The notes under the pieces were generated by a model. It worked only from the letters and a program-made list of their open reading frames with translations. It made no database searches and was not told the DNA's origin. From Rhodopseudomonas sp. (lineage in GTDB: Bacteria > Pseudomonadota > Alphaproteobacteria > Rhizobiales > Xanthobacteraceae), in assembly GCA_016124795.1 (NCBI GenBank), contig WGNB01000056.1:1-64000 (forward strand): 64,000 nt of DNA, given 5' to 3'. Within the stretch, counting starts at the first letter, position 1. Each line of letters begins with the position of its first letter. Shown piece by piece: positions 9,751 to 19,556 of this stretch. A program made the position numbers and the translations under genes.

Positions 9751-10149
9751 ATGGATAACGACACGACCCCCAAAGCCGAAGCGGCATCTCCTGCGTCGGG
9801 CGAGAGCGCCTCGGCGTCCTCGTCCAGCTACAGCCGTGGCGAAGGCCAGAAGGTGGTGACGCAAGCCTATAAGGACAACTGGAACCTGATTTTCGGCGGC
9901 AAGTCGGCGGGCGATAAAAAGCCGGCGACGAAGAAAGCGGCCAAGCCGGCGGCTGAAAAGACGGCCAGGAAGACCGCCAAAAAGAAGACCGCTACAAAGA
10001 AGTCGGCCAAAAAGCCTGCGGCCAAGAAGAAATCGGAGAAGACGAAATCGACCAAGGCGGCCGTGACGCGGACCGTCAAGAAGACCGGCAAGAAAGCCAC
10101 CAAGAAAACGGTCAAGAAAAGCGCCAAGAAATCGGCCCGGCGGCGCTAG
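9751..10149 (+). CDS. Histone H1-like lysine/alanine-rich protein
   Basis: A 132-residue basic protein. Residues 1-50 hold a short conserved-looking module, YSRGEGQKVVTQAYKDNW, ending in NLIFGG. From about residue 53 the chain is almost entirely K/A/T repeats of the AKK/ATKK type, ending KKSARRR. That tail resembles the C-terminal domain of eukaryotic H1 and of bacterial H1-like nucleoid proteins. It is expected to bind DNA nonspecifically; the function of the N-terminal module is unknown. It is single, and downstream is a hairpin-rich spacer before the convergent SDR gene. Confidence 0.72.
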   Translation: MDNDTTPKAEAASPASGESASASSSSYSRGEGQKVVTQAYKDNWNLIFGGKSAGDKKPATKKAAKPAAEKTARKTAKKKTATKKSAKKPAAKKKSEKTKSTKAAVTRTVKKTGKKATKKTVKKSAKKSARRR

Positions 10150-10211
10150 TCGTTGAGCATCACCGCCGCCGCCGGTTGTGGCGTGCGGCGGTGATGCGAT
10201 CGCGTCGAAGG

Positions 10212-10970
10212 TCAGCCGCGGCCGACGAAGGGCATGTTGTTGGCCATCACCGTCATGAACAGCACGGTGGTGTTAAGCGGCAGGCCGGCCATGTAGACCA
10301 CGGCGGCGCCGACATCGGCGGCGTCCATGCGCGGCTCGATCATCATGCTGCCGTTGGGCTGCGGCACGCCTTCGCCCTCGACCATGCGTTCGGTCATCGG
10401 CGTCGCGGCGTTGCCGATATCGATCTGGCCGACGCAGATGTCATATTTGCGGGTGTCGAGCGAGGTCGATTTGGTGAGCCCAGTGATGGCGTGCTTGGTC
10501 GCGGTGTAAGGCGAGGTGAACGGCCGCGGCGTATGCGCCGACAGCGAGCCGTTGTTGATGATGCGGCCGCCCCGCGGTTTCTGATCCTTCATGATCTTGA
10601 TGGCTTCCTGGGTGCACAGGAACATGCCGGTCAGGTTGGTGGCGACGACTTCCTGCCAGACCTCATAGGGCAGATCCTCGAGCGGCATCTGCGGCGCGCC
10701 GCGTCCGGCATTGTTGAACAGCACGTCGAGCCGGCCGAGTTTCGATTTGACGGTGGCGAAAAGAGCCAGAATGGAGTCGCGCTTCGAGACGTCGGCCTGC
10801 ACCACCAGCGACTGACCGCCGAGGGCGGCGATTTCGCCGGCGACTGAATCGAGCGGTTCCTTGCGCCGTCCGGCCAGCACGGTCGTATAGCCGGCCTTGG
10901 CCAGAGCGATGGCGGCGGCGCGTCCGACGCCCGTTCCGGCGCCGGTCACCAGTGCGATTTTGGCAGTCAT
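10212..10970 (-). CDS. SDR-family oxidoreductase
   Basis: A 252-residue classical short-chain dehydrogenase/reductase. It has the nucleotide-binding TGAGTGVG at 9-16, NNAG at about 86-89, and the catalytic Ser142-Tyr155-Lys159 in GSLS and YTATK. Arg35/Arg36 after the second strand favour NADP(H). The substrate is unknown. It is an isolated gene, convergent with the H1-like gene. The length is typical. Confidence 0.92.
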   Translation of the reverse strand: MTAKIALVTGAGTGVGRAAAIALAKAGYTTVLAGRRKEPLDSVAGEIAALGGQSLVVQADVSKRDSILALFATVKSKLGRLDVLFNNAGRGAPQMPLEDLPYEVWQEVVATNLTGMFLCTQEAIKIMKDQKPRGGRIINNGSLSAHTPRPFTSPYTATKHAITGLTKSTSLDTRKYDICVGQIDIGNAATPMTERMVEGEGVPQPNGSMMIEPRMDAADVGAAVVYMAGLPLNTTVLFMTVMANNMPFVGRG

Positions 10971-11073
10971 CGAATGTCCTTCCCTGACATGGTCTTGATC
11001 TGGGACGAGGCCATATCAAAGAAAGACGCGCGAGGCCATTGCCGGGCGGACGACTGGCCGGCGGATTCAGGCT

Positions 11074-13371
11074 CTAGCTGGCCATCGCGTCGGTGACTTC
11101 GCGGGCCAGCGCGCCGCTTGTTTCAGCCGGTTGAACCGTGTCGTGGACGCGCAGGCGGGCGGTGATCTCGGCCGGCGGCACGGCTTTGCCGAAGCGATAG
11201 CCCTGCATGTAATGGACGCCGGCGGCGCGCAGGAACAGATGCTGGTCTGGCGTTTCGACGCCTTCGGCCGTCACCTTCATGCCGAGGCCGCGGCCCAGGC
11301 TGACGATGGCGTGGACGATGGCGGCGGCGTCAGCGGCTTTCTCGATCGACATCACGAAGCTGCGGTCGATCTTGAGCTTGTCGAACGGGAAGCGGCGCAG
11401 ATAGAGCAGGCTGGAATAACCGGTGCCGAAGTCGTCGAGCGCCAACCGGATGCCGAGCGCCTTGAGCCGCAACATGCCGGCTTCGGCGGTGTCGATATTG
11501 CCGAGCAGAACGGTTTCGGTCAGTTCGAGTTCGAGGCGGGCCGGATCGAAGTCGGTTTCGGCCAGCGTGCGTTCGACCAGTTCGGCGAAGTCGGAACGGC
11601 GGAATTGCAGCGGCGAGACGTTGACCGCCACCGTCAGGTTCGGCCAGGCCTTGCCCTCGGTCAGGGCGCGCTTGAGCACCCAGGCGCCGAGTTCGACGAT
11701 CAGGCCGGAATGTTCGGCGACCGCGATGAATTCCATCGGCGAGATTTCGCCGCGGGTCGGATGGGTCCAGCGGCACAGCGCCTCGACGCCCTCGACGGTC
11801 TCGCCGCTTTTATTGACGATCGGCTGGTAGGCGAGGCGCAACTGATCGGTTTCGATGGCCTCGCGCAGGTCGGCTTCGAGCAGCTTGCGGCTCGACAGGT
11901 CGGCGTCCATCGCCGCGTCGTAGATGCAGGCGCGGTTGCGACCTTCGTTCTTGGCGCGGTACAGCGCCATGTCGGCGTAACGCATGATGTCGGCGGCGCC
12001 GGCACAGGACTTGTCGATGGCGGCGATGCCGATCGAGGCGCCGATCACGATGTTCTGGCCGCCGATATTGTACGGCGCGCAGATCGTGGCGATGAGGCGC
12101 TGCGCCAGTGCCATCATCTTGGTGACGTCGCCGCCGATCGCGGAGATCACTGCGAACTCGTCGCCGCCGAGACGGGCGACGAGATCGCCGCTACGCAGCG
12201 TGTGCGACAGCCGCAACGTGACCTTGCGGATCAATTCGTCGCCGACCGGGTGGCCGAGCGTGTCGTTGACGTCCTTGAAATGGTCGAGGTCGATGTAGAA
12301 CACCGCCGCCGAACTGCCCTGCGCATGGACGTTGTCGATCACCGCTTCCAGCCGTTCGCCGAAATAGATCCGGTTCGGCAGGCCGCATAGCGGATCGTGC
12401 AGCGCGAGATGGCGCAGCCGGGATTCGCCGGCCGCGATCGCGGTCGCGGTGCGGCGCATATAGCGCAGCACGAAGGCGGCGAGCAGGGCAAAGCCGGCCA
12501 GCGCCACCGCGATGAACGGCACCACGCTATGGACGATTTCGGCGCCGGGCTGCTTCGGCGTCCAGGCGAAGCGCGCGATGGTCTGACCCTGCGGCGAATT
12601 CAGTTGATAAACGAAGTCGCTCTGCGGGATCGGTTCGTGGTCAACTTCGCGCAGGTGATCGAGGCCCAACTGGCTGGCGATATCGGCCAACACGTTGGCG
12701 TCGACGAATTTCACCGACATCAGGATCGGCGCGCCGTTGTCGAGCGACGCTGGCAGGCCGTCCGGGGAAGCGACGGCGGCGCCGGCGAGCACCGCTGGCT
12801 GGCCGGCGACGCGACGGAAAACGGCGGCGCGTGGATGGGCGCCGCCGTCGGTCAGGCCAGCCGGATTGAGCCGCAGCGCGTCGCGCATTTCCGAGGTGGC
12901 GCCGCGCATATAGCTCAGGACGTCGAGGACGTCGGGCCGGGCGCGTTTGAGCCAATCCGAATTGGCGTTGGCGCGGCTGCTGAGCGTATAGATCGGTTCG
13001 TCACGCTCGTCGAACAGCAGGACGTAATCGTGTTTGAAGAAGCCTTCCAGCCAGGCGCCGGCGCGCTGCTTGACCCAGGGCTGGTCGAGCTTGCGGCGGA
13101 TATGGGCGACCGCGCCTTCCGAGGTCGCGACGCTGTCGACTTCGCGCAGCACACGCCGGCCGTATTCGGTCAACGCGCCGGAGAACAACTGCTTTTCGTG
13201 GGCGATGGCGAATTCGTCGGCGCGCTGCGCCGACGACAGCACCGCCACGACGATGCAGACGATCGCCACCGCCACGATAACGCCGATCGGCACCACCACG
13301 CTCAAGCGGGCACGGTCCCAACTGGTGTATCCCGGATGCTCGGAGGCGCGCGGGGCGGCCACGACCGACAA
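11074..13371 (-). CDS. Membrane-bound GGDEF-EAL protein with CHASE4-like sensor
   Basis: A bifunctional cyclic-di-GMP protein of about 765 residues. In order it has a first transmembrane helix (VVVPIGVIVAVAIVCIVVAV), a ~240-residue extracytoplasmic CHASE4-like domain, a second helix (FIAVALAGFALLAAFVL), GGDEF, then EAL. The diguanylate cyclase signature GGDEF (about residue 402) and the phosphodiesterase EAL within GVEALCRW (about 529) are both intact, so either activity is possible. The frame opens at a TTG at 13494. A TTG at 13371 is preferred because AAGGA lies 8 nt upstream. It is a single gene. Confidence 0.9.
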   Translation of the reverse strand: MSVVAAPRASEHPGYTSWDRARLSVVVPIGVIVAVAIVCIVVAVLSSAQRADEFAIAHEKQLFSGALTEYGRRVLREVDSVATSEGAVAHIRRKLDQPWVKQRAGAWLEGFFKHDYVLLFDERDEPIYTLSSRANANSDWLKRARPDVLDVLSYMRGATSEMRDALRLNPAGLTDGGAHPRAAVFRRVAGQPAVLAGAAVASPDGLPASLDNGAPILMSVKFVDANVLADIASQLGLDHLREVDHEPIPQSDFVYQLNSPQGQTIARFAWTPKQPGAEIVHSVVPFIAVALAGFALLAAFVLRYMRRTATAIAAGESRLRHLALHDPLCGLPNRIYFGERLEAVIDNVHAQGSSAAVFYIDLDHFKDVNDTLGHPVGDELIRKVTLRLSHTLRSGDLVARLGGDEFAVISAIGGDVTKMMALAQRLIATICAPYNIGGQNIVIGASIGIAAIDKSCAGAADIMRYADMALYRAKNEGRNRACIYDAAMDADLSSRKLLEADLREAIETDQLRLAYQPIVNKSGETVEGVEALCRWTHPTRGEISPMEFIAVAEHSGLIVELGAWVLKRALTEGKAWPNLTVAVNVSPLQFRRSDFAELVERTLAETDFDPARLELELTETVLLGNIDTAEAGMLRLKALGIRLALDDFGTGYSSLLYLRRFPFDKLKIDRSFVMSIEKAADAAAIVHAIVSLGRGLGMKVTAEGVETPDQHLFLRAAGVHYMQGYRFGKAVPPAEITARLRVHDTVQPAETSGALAREVTDAMAS

Positions 13372-13556
13372 AATGAATTTCCTTAAAGCGAAGTGCTGGC
13401 TGGACCTATCGGACTTTTTGCAATCCGACGGTATCCGGGAATGCTTGCTAATCGCTTTCCGAGTTCGCCAAACGCGTCGATGCCGGCCCGCCAAAGGCCA
13501 AATCGTCGATCGCTGTTAACCGGAGGTAAAAACCGTCAGTCGGTGTTGACGCGAAA

Positions 13557-14303
13557 TCAGGCCGGATTGCCGTAAGGCGGCCGCGGGATCGACAAATGGG
13601 CCTCGCGCAGGGCCGCCGACCAGCGCTCGCGCAGGTCCTGGAAATAGGGTTCGCCCGGTTCGATCCGATAATTGACTTCCGCGCTGCAGGTGTCGCGGCG
13701 GGCGACCATCAGGTCGATTGGCAGGCCGACGCCGAGATTGGAGCGCATGGTCGAATCCATCGAGATCAACCCGCATTTCAGCCCGTCGTAGAGATCGGTG
13801 TCGAAGGAAATGGCGCGGTCGAGTACCGGTTTGCCGTATTTGTGTTCGCCGATCTGCAGATAAGGCGTGTCGGTGGTGCACTCGATGAAATTGCCGGCCG
13901 AGTAGATCATGAACAGCCGCAACCGGCCGCCCTTGACCTGACCGCCGAACAGAAAGGCGACCTCGTGATCGACCGAGGCTTCGGCCAGCGCTTTGCCGTC
14001 GATCCTCTGGATGAGGCGTACGGCATTGCCGATGCGCTGGGCCGCCTTGAACATGGTCGGCGCATTCATCAACGTTTCGAGCTCGCCGGTTTCCGGGTTT
14101 TCGATGCCTTCGGTCAGCATCGAGCGCACGGTCTGGCTGAGCGACAGGTTGCCGGACGAGGCCAGCGCCATAATCCGTTCGCCCGGTTCGCTGTAGATAT
14201 GAAGCTTGCGGAAGGTCGAGACATTGTCGAGGCCGGCATTGGTGCGCGTATCCGCGATCATCACCAGGCCTTCACGCACAAGAATTCCGCAGCAATAGGT
14301 CAT
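13557..14303 (-). CDS. Anbu (bacterial proteasome homologue) peptidase
   Basis: A 248-residue Ntn-hydrolase of the Anbu/BPH family, a relative of HslV and of proteasome beta subunits. Removal of Met1 exposes Thr2 (MTYCCGILV) as N-terminal nucleophile. IADTRTNAGLDNVSTFRKLH follows, as in known Anbu proteins. It is the last gene of a four-gene operon, 36 nt after the transglutaminase gene, with alpha-E and ATP-grasp genes upstream. This neighbourhood is the described Anbu context, predicted to make and process a peptide tag or peptide product. The substrate is unknown. The length is normal. Confidence 0.92.
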   Translation of the reverse strand: MTYCCGILVREGLVMIADTRTNAGLDNVSTFRKLHIYSEPGERIMALASSGNLSLSQTVRSMLTEGIENPETGELETLMNAPTMFKAAQRIGNAVRLIQRIDGKALAEASVDHEVAFLFGGQVKGGRLRLFMIYSAGNFIECTTDTPYLQIGEHKYGKPVLDRAISFDTDLYDGLKCGLISMDSTMRSNLGVGLPIDLMVARRDTCSAEVNYRIEPGEPYFQDLRERWSAALREAHLSIPRPPYGNPA

Positions 14304-14339
14304 AGGACGGGTCTTTTTGTTGAGGGGCAGTCGGTCCGA

Positions 14340-15179
14340 TCAGGACTGCGACTGGGACTGCGATGGCCGGCCGACCTGATCGACATTGACCGCGACAGTC
14401 AAGGTTTCGCCGCTGCCGCCATAGCGGGTGCCGCGCACCGGGGCGGCGCCGAGATAATCGAGGCCGATGGCGACGCGGACATGGGCTTCCGTCGGCGAGA
14501 TGCCGTTGGTCGGATCGAAACCGACCCAGCCGAGCTTTTCGATATAGGCTTCGGCCCAGGCATGGCCGGCGTCCTGCGCGGCGGCGTCATCCTCGCGATA
14601 GAAGTGGCCGCTGACATAGCGCGCCGGCACGCCGAGATGGCGGGCGGCGGCGAGGAAGATATGGGTACCGTCCTGGCAGACGCCGCGCTTGAGCTCGAAA
14701 GCTTCCGCCGCGGTGGTCGTGACCAAAGTGGGATCGGTGTCGAAGGTGATGGCGTCGTTGATCGCCAGCATCAGGCCGTGCATCAGCCCGAGGGTTTCCG
14801 GGCCGGCCTTGTCGCGGACGTCGTCGGCGAAAGCGATGATCGCCGGGTCCGCTTCGGTCAGATCGGTGTCGCGCAGGAACAGTGCCGGCGGGAAGCGCTC
14901 GATGGTGCCGGTGACGATGCCGTGGGTGTCCTGGGTGTCGACTTCGCCGACCACGGTCACCGACAATTCGTCGAACGGTCCTTCGGCGGTGAAGGAATGG
15001 CTGACATTGCCGAAAGCGCCGTCGCGCTGGTGCAATTGACAATCCTGCGACAGCTCGATGCGCCAGTTGACGACATATTGGCCGTCATGATTGCGCGGCG
15101 TCAGGCGTAGCACCTGGGTCACGCTCTTGGGCGGCGTGGCGTAGTGGTAGGTGGTCGCGTGGGAAATCCTGATCCGCAT
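14340..15179 (-). CDS. Transglutaminase-like protease/peptide-modifying enzyme
   Basis: A 279-residue protein with an N-terminal beta domain (MRIRISHATTYHYATPPKSV, the usual opening of this family) and a papain-like core. The catalytic triad is complete: Cys168 in GVCQD, His206 in AGHAWAE and Asp222 in GFDPTN. A low-complexity QSQSQS tail closes it. It belongs to the Anbu cluster, between the alpha-E gene (79 nt upstream) and anbu. It may cleave or transfer the peptide made by the ATP-grasp enzyme; that role is inference from the conserved neighbourhood. Confidence 0.9.
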   Translation of the reverse strand: MRIRISHATTYHYATPPKSVTQVLRLTPRNHDGQYVVNWRIELSQDCQLHQRDGAFGNVSHSFTAEGPFDELSVTVVGEVDTQDTHGIVTGTIERFPPALFLRDTDLTEADPAIIAFADDVRDKAGPETLGLMHGLMLAINDAITFDTDPTLVTTTAAEAFELKRGVCQDGTHIFLAAARHLGVPARYVSGHFYREDDAAAQDAGHAWAEAYIEKLGWVGFDPTNGISPTEAHVRVAIGLDYLGAAPVRGTRYGGSGETLTVAVNVDQVGRPSQSQSQS

Positions 15180-15258
15180 GGGTCTTTCGGTGGCTCGATC
15201 GGGCCTGTACGGGTTTAGGTACGGACAGAGTCTTCAGCTGACGGCCGGCTTTCCCTGT

Positions 15259-16200
15259 TCATAGCAGGAACTGCTCGGTGATGGCAGCACCCAGGCGGTT
15301 GTTCTCGGTGATGAATTCGCTGATGAACTCGTGCAGGCCGCGCTGAAAAATACCTTCCATCTGGCTGTTCTGGAGGCGGTTCCGGATGCCGCGCGCCTGG
15401 CGCTGGGCCGGGCCCTGACGGCCATAGACATTGGCGACCTGGTCGAGGTTACGCACGATCGCCTCGTAGCAGGAGGCCAGCGAGCGTGGCATTTCTTCCT
15501 TGAGGATCAAGAGGTCGGCGACGAGCCACGGTTTCAGGCTCTCGCGGTAGACCCAATGATAGGCGGTCAGCGCCGATACCGAGCGCAGGATCGCCGCCCA
15601 CTGGAAGTAATCGAGCGGGCCGCCGACCCGTTCGTTATCCGGCAGCAACAAATGGTATTTGACGTCGAGGATGCGCGCGGTGTTGTCGGCGCGCTCCATG
15701 TAGACGCCAAGCCGCGAGAACCAGTAGGCGTCGCTGCGCAGCATGGTGCGGTAGGCCGAGCCGTCGAAGCGCAGCGAGGACTCCTGGACCCAGCGCAGGA
15801 AGCGCGAGAGTTCCTCGCGCGAGGTTGGGCCGTTGCCATAGCGCTTGAGTTCGAGCCAGGTGCCGTTGATCGCGTCCCACATTTCCATGGTCAGCGCTGT
15901 GCGCACCGCGCGCGCGTTGCCGCGTGCCATTTCAAAGCAATTGCGGATCGACGACGAATTGGCGGTCGAGAACGCCAGATAGTCGGTGACGTTCTCCTCG
16001 TTGGCTTCGTCATATTGCTGGAAGAAGCCGGTGGCGCAGCCGGCGGTCAGCACCGCCGATTCCCATTCATTGGTCGCGCCGACATAAGCCAGCGGCAGCG
16101 CGGAGAGCCGCTGAGTGGCGTCGAGAATGCGCGCCAGATATTCGGCGCGTTCGACGTAACGGGAAAGCCAGTACAGGTTATCAGCTGTGCGTGAGAGCAT
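15259..16200 (-). CDS. Alpha-E domain protein (DUF403)
   Basis: A 313-residue all-helical protein. The start MLSRTADNLYWLSRYVERAEYLAR is the hallmark of the alpha-E family, including the repeated segment SRLGVYMERADNTARILDVKYH near residue 170. The ATG at 16200 is chosen; the longer frame back to 16314 has no family match. Alpha-E proteins always travel with circularly permuted ATP-grasp and transglutaminase genes and may assist peptide ligation; no activity is established. It sits 178 nt downstream of the ATP-grasp gene, and I see no gene in that gap. Confidence 0.9.
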   Translation of the reverse strand: MLSRTADNLYWLSRYVERAEYLARILDATQRLSALPLAYVGATNEWESAVLTAGCATGFFQQYDEANEENVTDYLAFSTANSSSIRNCFEMARGNARAVRTALTMEMWDAINGTWLELKRYGNGPTSREELSRFLRWVQESSLRFDGSAYRTMLRSDAYWFSRLGVYMERADNTARILDVKYHLLLPDNERVGGPLDYFQWAAILRSVSALTAYHWVYRESLKPWLVADLLILKEEMPRSLASCYEAIVRNLDQVANVYGRQGPAQRQARGIRNRLQNSQMEGIFQRGLHEFISEFITENNRLGAAITEQFLL

Positions 16201-16378
16201 GATTATTCTCTGTCGTGCCGGCCAAGCGAGTGAAACGAGCGCGAGCCGGGAGCCATACGCCGTGCCTTGTCGAGAGCTTCGGGGCGATGGACGCCCGCCG
16301 GTGCCTGTGAGCAAGCCAGCCGGAGGCTGGACCCGAGTGCGGGGACGACGATCTTGAGTCCCGTCATTATCACACCCC

Positions 16379-17800
16379 TCACTTGTCCAACACCCAGGTG
16401 TCCTTGGTGCCGCCGCCCTGGCTGGAATTGACTACCAGCGAGCCTTCCTTCAGCGCGACCCGGGTCAGTCCGCCGGGCACGATCCGCACGCCGTTGCGGC
16501 CGGTCAGCACGAATGGCCGCAGATCGACATGGCGCGGCGCCACGCCCTGTTCGACGCAAGTCGGCGAGGTCGACAGCGCCAAAGTCGGCTGGGCGATGAA
16601 ATTGTTCGGCGCGGTCTTGAGCTTGGCGCGGAACTGTTCGATCGCCACCTTGCTGGCGGTCGGTCCGATCAACATGCCGTAGCCGCCGGAGCCGTGGACT
16701 TCCTTGACAACCAGTTCGGCCAGATTGTCGAGCACGTAGGTCAGGCTGTCTTTGTCGCGGCAGCGCCAGGTCGGCACGTTCTTCAAGATCGGTTCTTCGC
16801 CGAGATAGAACTTCACGATATCCGGCATGAAGCTGTAGACCGCCTTGTCGTCGGATATGCCGGTGCCGACCGCGTTGGCGAGGGTGACATTGCCGGCGGC
16901 GTAGGCCGACATCAGGCCGGGAACGCCGAGTACGCTGTCGGGACGATAGGCCAGCGGATCGATGAAGTCGTCGTCGACGCGGCGGTAGATTACGTCGACG
17001 CGCTGCGGCCCCTGCGTCGTGCGCATGTAGACGATCTCGTCCTTGACGAAGAGATCGCGGCCTTCGACCAGTTCGACGCCGAGCTTGTCGGCGAGGAACG
17101 AGTGTTCGTAATAGGCCGAATTGTAAACGCCCGGCGTCAGCAGCACGACGTTGGGGTCGCGCGAGGTGGTCAAAGGCGCGACCGATTTGAGCGAGGCCAG
17201 CAATTCGTCCGGATAATTCTCGACCGGCGCGATGCGGTGGCGCGAGAACAGTTCCGGGAACAGCCGCATCATGATCTCGCGGTTCTCCAGCATGTAGGAG
17301 ACGCCGGAGGGCGTGCGGGCATTGTCCTCGAGCACATAGAAGGTTTCCGCATCGACGCGGATGATGTCGATGCCGGCGATATGGATATAGATGTCATGCG
17401 GCACGCTCTGGCCGTTCATCTCCGGCCGGAACGCCGGATTGCGGAACACCAGGTCTTCCGGGATGACGCCGGCCTTGATGACCTCGCGCGCGCCGTAGAC
17501 GTCCTTGATGAACATGTTGAGCGCGTTGACGCGCTGGGTCAGGCCTTTTTCGAGGAAGCGCCATTCCGAGGCCGACATGATGCGGGGGATGACGTCGAAG
17601 GGGATCAGCCGCTCGGTCGAGTCGGCTTCGCCGTAGACCGCGAAAGTGATGCCGATCCGGCGGAAGATCAGTTCGGCCTCGCGCCGGCGGTAGTCCAGCA
17701 CGTCGGGCGGGACCTCCTTGAGCCAGCGTTCCAGCTCGGCATAAGCCGGCCGGACCTCCTCGCCATCGTGTCCCCTCATCTCATCGAAGGCAGTTGCCAT
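16379..17800 (-). CDS. Circularly permuted ATP-grasp protein (DUF404/DUF407)
   Basis: A 473-residue enzyme of the circularly permuted ATP-grasp group, predicted to form peptide or amide bonds with ATP. Signatures are FDVIPRIMSASEWRFLEKGL (about 68-87), the metal/ATP-binding YVLEDNARTPSGVSYMLENR, GVYNSAYYEHSFLA, DNLAELVVKEVHGSGGYGML, and C-terminal GGTKDTWVL. It is the first gene of the Anbu operon on the minus strand. Its promoter must lie in the 330-nt divergent gap shared with cinA. The length is normal for the family. Confidence 0.92.
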   Translation of the reverse strand: MATAFDEMRGHDGEEVRPAYAELERWLKEVPPDVLDYRRREAELIFRRIGITFAVYGEADSTERLIPFDVIPRIMSASEWRFLEKGLTQRVNALNMFIKDVYGAREVIKAGVIPEDLVFRNPAFRPEMNGQSVPHDIYIHIAGIDIIRVDAETFYVLEDNARTPSGVSYMLENREIMMRLFPELFSRHRIAPVENYPDELLASLKSVAPLTTSRDPNVVLLTPGVYNSAYYEHSFLADKLGVELVEGRDLFVKDEIVYMRTTQGPQRVDVIYRRVDDDFIDPLAYRPDSVLGVPGLMSAYAAGNVTLANAVGTGISDDKAVYSFMPDIVKFYLGEEPILKNVPTWRCRDKDSLTYVLDNLAELVVKEVHGSGGYGMLIGPTASKVAIEQFRAKLKTAPNNFIAQPTLALSTSPTCVEQGVAPRHVDLRPFVLTGRNGVRIVPGGLTRVALKEGSLVVNSSQGGGTKDTWVLDK

Positions 17801-18130
17801 CGTTTCCCCCAGCAGGACTTAAACCAAGCGTCGCAACAACAATGCGTCGCGGTCGGAAATAGCGCCACCTTTCCGACAGCGGGGTGACTGTACGGGTCGT
17901 CCCGGGACCTTAATCTGCAAGCTTCACGCCAAGAAAAACCCAGGAAAAACACGTATTTGCACAGTATAGCCGGTCCGCCAGCGTGCTATTGCCTAAATTA
18001 TGGGCAGGTGCGGACGGGGCCATAGCAGGTTGTTCGTGCCGCGACGCCGGCGCTTGAGCCGTCCCTCCCGGCAGGCTACCAGTTCTGTCGGGGTGTTCGC
18101 GGCCTTCATTCTCGAGGACAATGATCTGAC
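17801..18130. other. Divergent intergenic region, no gene seen
   Basis: 330 nt between the Anbu operon and cinA. It must hold both divergent promoters, but I could not assign convincing -35/-10 pairs or operators. Confidence 0.5.
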
Positions 18131-18937
18131 ATGACCGACGGCAATACCCGCGACCTGCCTGCCGCGCGGCCCGGCGAACAGCCCGGCGTCGTGACAGCGG
18201 CCATTCTGGTGATCGGCGACGAAATCCTGTCGGGCCGGACCAAGGACAAGAACATCGGCTACATTGCCGAATACATGACCGCGATCGGCATCGACGTGAA
18301 GGAAGTGCGCATCGTACCGGACGATGAGCCGGAAGTCGTCGGTGCGCTCAATGCGCTGCGCAACCGCTATACTTATGTCTTCACTACCGGCGGCATCGGG
18401 CCGACCCATGACGACATCACCGCCGACTGCATCGCCAAGGCTTTCGGCGTGTCGATCGACTATCACCCCGAGGCGGTCGCGATCATGAAGGAGCGGGTCG
18501 CCAAGTTCGGCGGCGAGCTCAATGAAGCGCGGTTGCGCATGGCCCGGATTCCGGCCGGCGCCGCGCTGGTCGCCAACAAGGTGTCGGGCGCGCCCGGCTT
18601 CTGGATCGGCAACGTCATCACCATGGCCGGCGTGCCGTCGATCATGCAGGCGATGCTCGACGAGGTCGCGCCAAAGCTCAAGACCGGCGTCAAGATGCTG
18701 TCGGAATCGATTCGCGCCGACGCCAAGGAAGGCGATGTCGGCACCGAACTCGGGCTGGTCGCCAAGGCCTATCCCGACGTGATTATCGGCAGCTATCCGT
18801 TCAACGACGAGAAGCTCGGGCCCAACACCAATATCGTGGTGCGGTCGCGCGATCCGGAGCGGCTCAAGGAAGTGCGGGCTGCGGTCGAGGCGATGCTGGC
18901 CAAGGTGAAAGCGCAGATGGCGGTTAGCGCCAGTTAG
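18131..18937 (+). CDS. CinA-N/MoaB-like molybdopterin-binding domain protein
   Basis: A 268-residue protein made of the MoCF (molybdopterin-binding) domain found at the N terminus of CinA. It has VIGDEILSGRTKDKNIGYIAEY, the FTTGGIGPTHDDITADCIAKAF motif and GAPGFWIGNVITMAGVPSIM. The C-terminal nicotinamide-nucleotide amidase domain of full-length CinA is absent, as is usual for this short family. The exact activity (nucleotide pyrophosphatase or cofactor-related) is not settled. gpt follows 18 nt later, so the two may be cotranscribed. Confidence 0.87.
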   Translation: MTDGNTRDLPAARPGEQPGVVTAAILVIGDEILSGRTKDKNIGYIAEYMTAIGIDVKEVRIVPDDEPEVVGALNALRNRYTYVFTTGGIGPTHDDITADCIAKAFGVSIDYHPEAVAIMKERVAKFGGELNEARLRMARIPAGAALVANKVSGAPGFWIGNVITMAGVPSIMQAMLDEVAPKLKTGVKMLSESIRADAKEGDVGTELGLVAKAYPDVIIGSYPFNDEKLGPNTNIVVRSRDPERLKEVRAAVEAMLAKVKAQMAVSAS

Positions 18938-18955
18938 AACATTACGGAATGCACA

Positions 18956-19462
18956 ATGAGCGACGAACCCCGCCCCGATAAAATCTTTCCCGTTTCCTGG
19001 GACCAGTTTCACCGCGACACCCGCGCCTTGACCTGGCGGCTGCATGAGGCCGGCCCGTTCGACGCGGTGGTCTGCATCACCCGCGGCGGCCTGGTGCCGG
19101 CCGCGATCGTGGCGCGCGAGCTCAATGTGCGGATCATCGAAACGATCTGCATCGCCAGCTATCACGACTACAAGAACCAGGGCGAGATCAAGGTGATGAA
19201 GGGCATCGGTCCGGAAGTCACCTCGATGCGGGCGCAAGGCAAGGGCGTGCTGATCGTCGACGACCTTGTCGACACCGGCAAGACCGCGCGCATGGTGCGC
19301 GAGATCCTGCCGGCGGCGCATTTCGCCACCGTCTACGCCAAGCCGATGGGCCGGCCGCTGGTCGACACCTTCATCACCGAGGTGTCGCAGGACACCTGGA
19401 TCTATTTCCCCTGGGACACCGCGCTGTCTTATTCGCCGCCGATCCGCAAGGGCGGCGACTGA
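18956..19462 (+). CDS. gpt: Xanthine phosphoribosyltransferase
   Basis: A 168-residue purine-salvage enzyme that joins xanthine or guanine to PRPP. The PRPP-binding loop [13 protein letters not shown] at 100-112 is intact, as are [15 protein letters not shown] (35-49) and the purine-side [10 protein letters not shown] near the C terminus. It starts at an ATG 18 nt after the preceding gene, consistent with one transcript. The length fits Gpt. Confidence 0.93.
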   Translation: MSDEPRPDKIFPVSWDQFHRDTRALTWRLHEAGPFDAVVCITRGGLVPAAIVARELNVRIIETICIASYHDYKNQGEIKVMKGIGPEVTSMRAQGKGVLIVDDLVDTGKTARMVREILPAAHFATVYAKPMGRPLVDTFITEVSQDTWIYFPWDTALSYSPPIRKGGD

Positions 19463-19556
19463 TCCTTGTATCGGACGATGCCGAAGGCGATGCCATCGGC
19501 GATCGTTTGTCGTGACGATCATTTGTTGTAATGTCCGACCGCATGGGAGACGAAGC

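Noticed and set aside
11131-12390. 419-codon frame opposite the GGDEF-EAL gene
   Set aside because: It is the mirror of a strongly supported gene, rich in Asp/Gly/Ala/Arg, with no family motif.
16529-17887. 452-codon frame opposite the ATP-grasp gene
   Set aside because: Antisense shadow; the ATP-grasp protein on the other strand has full family signatures.
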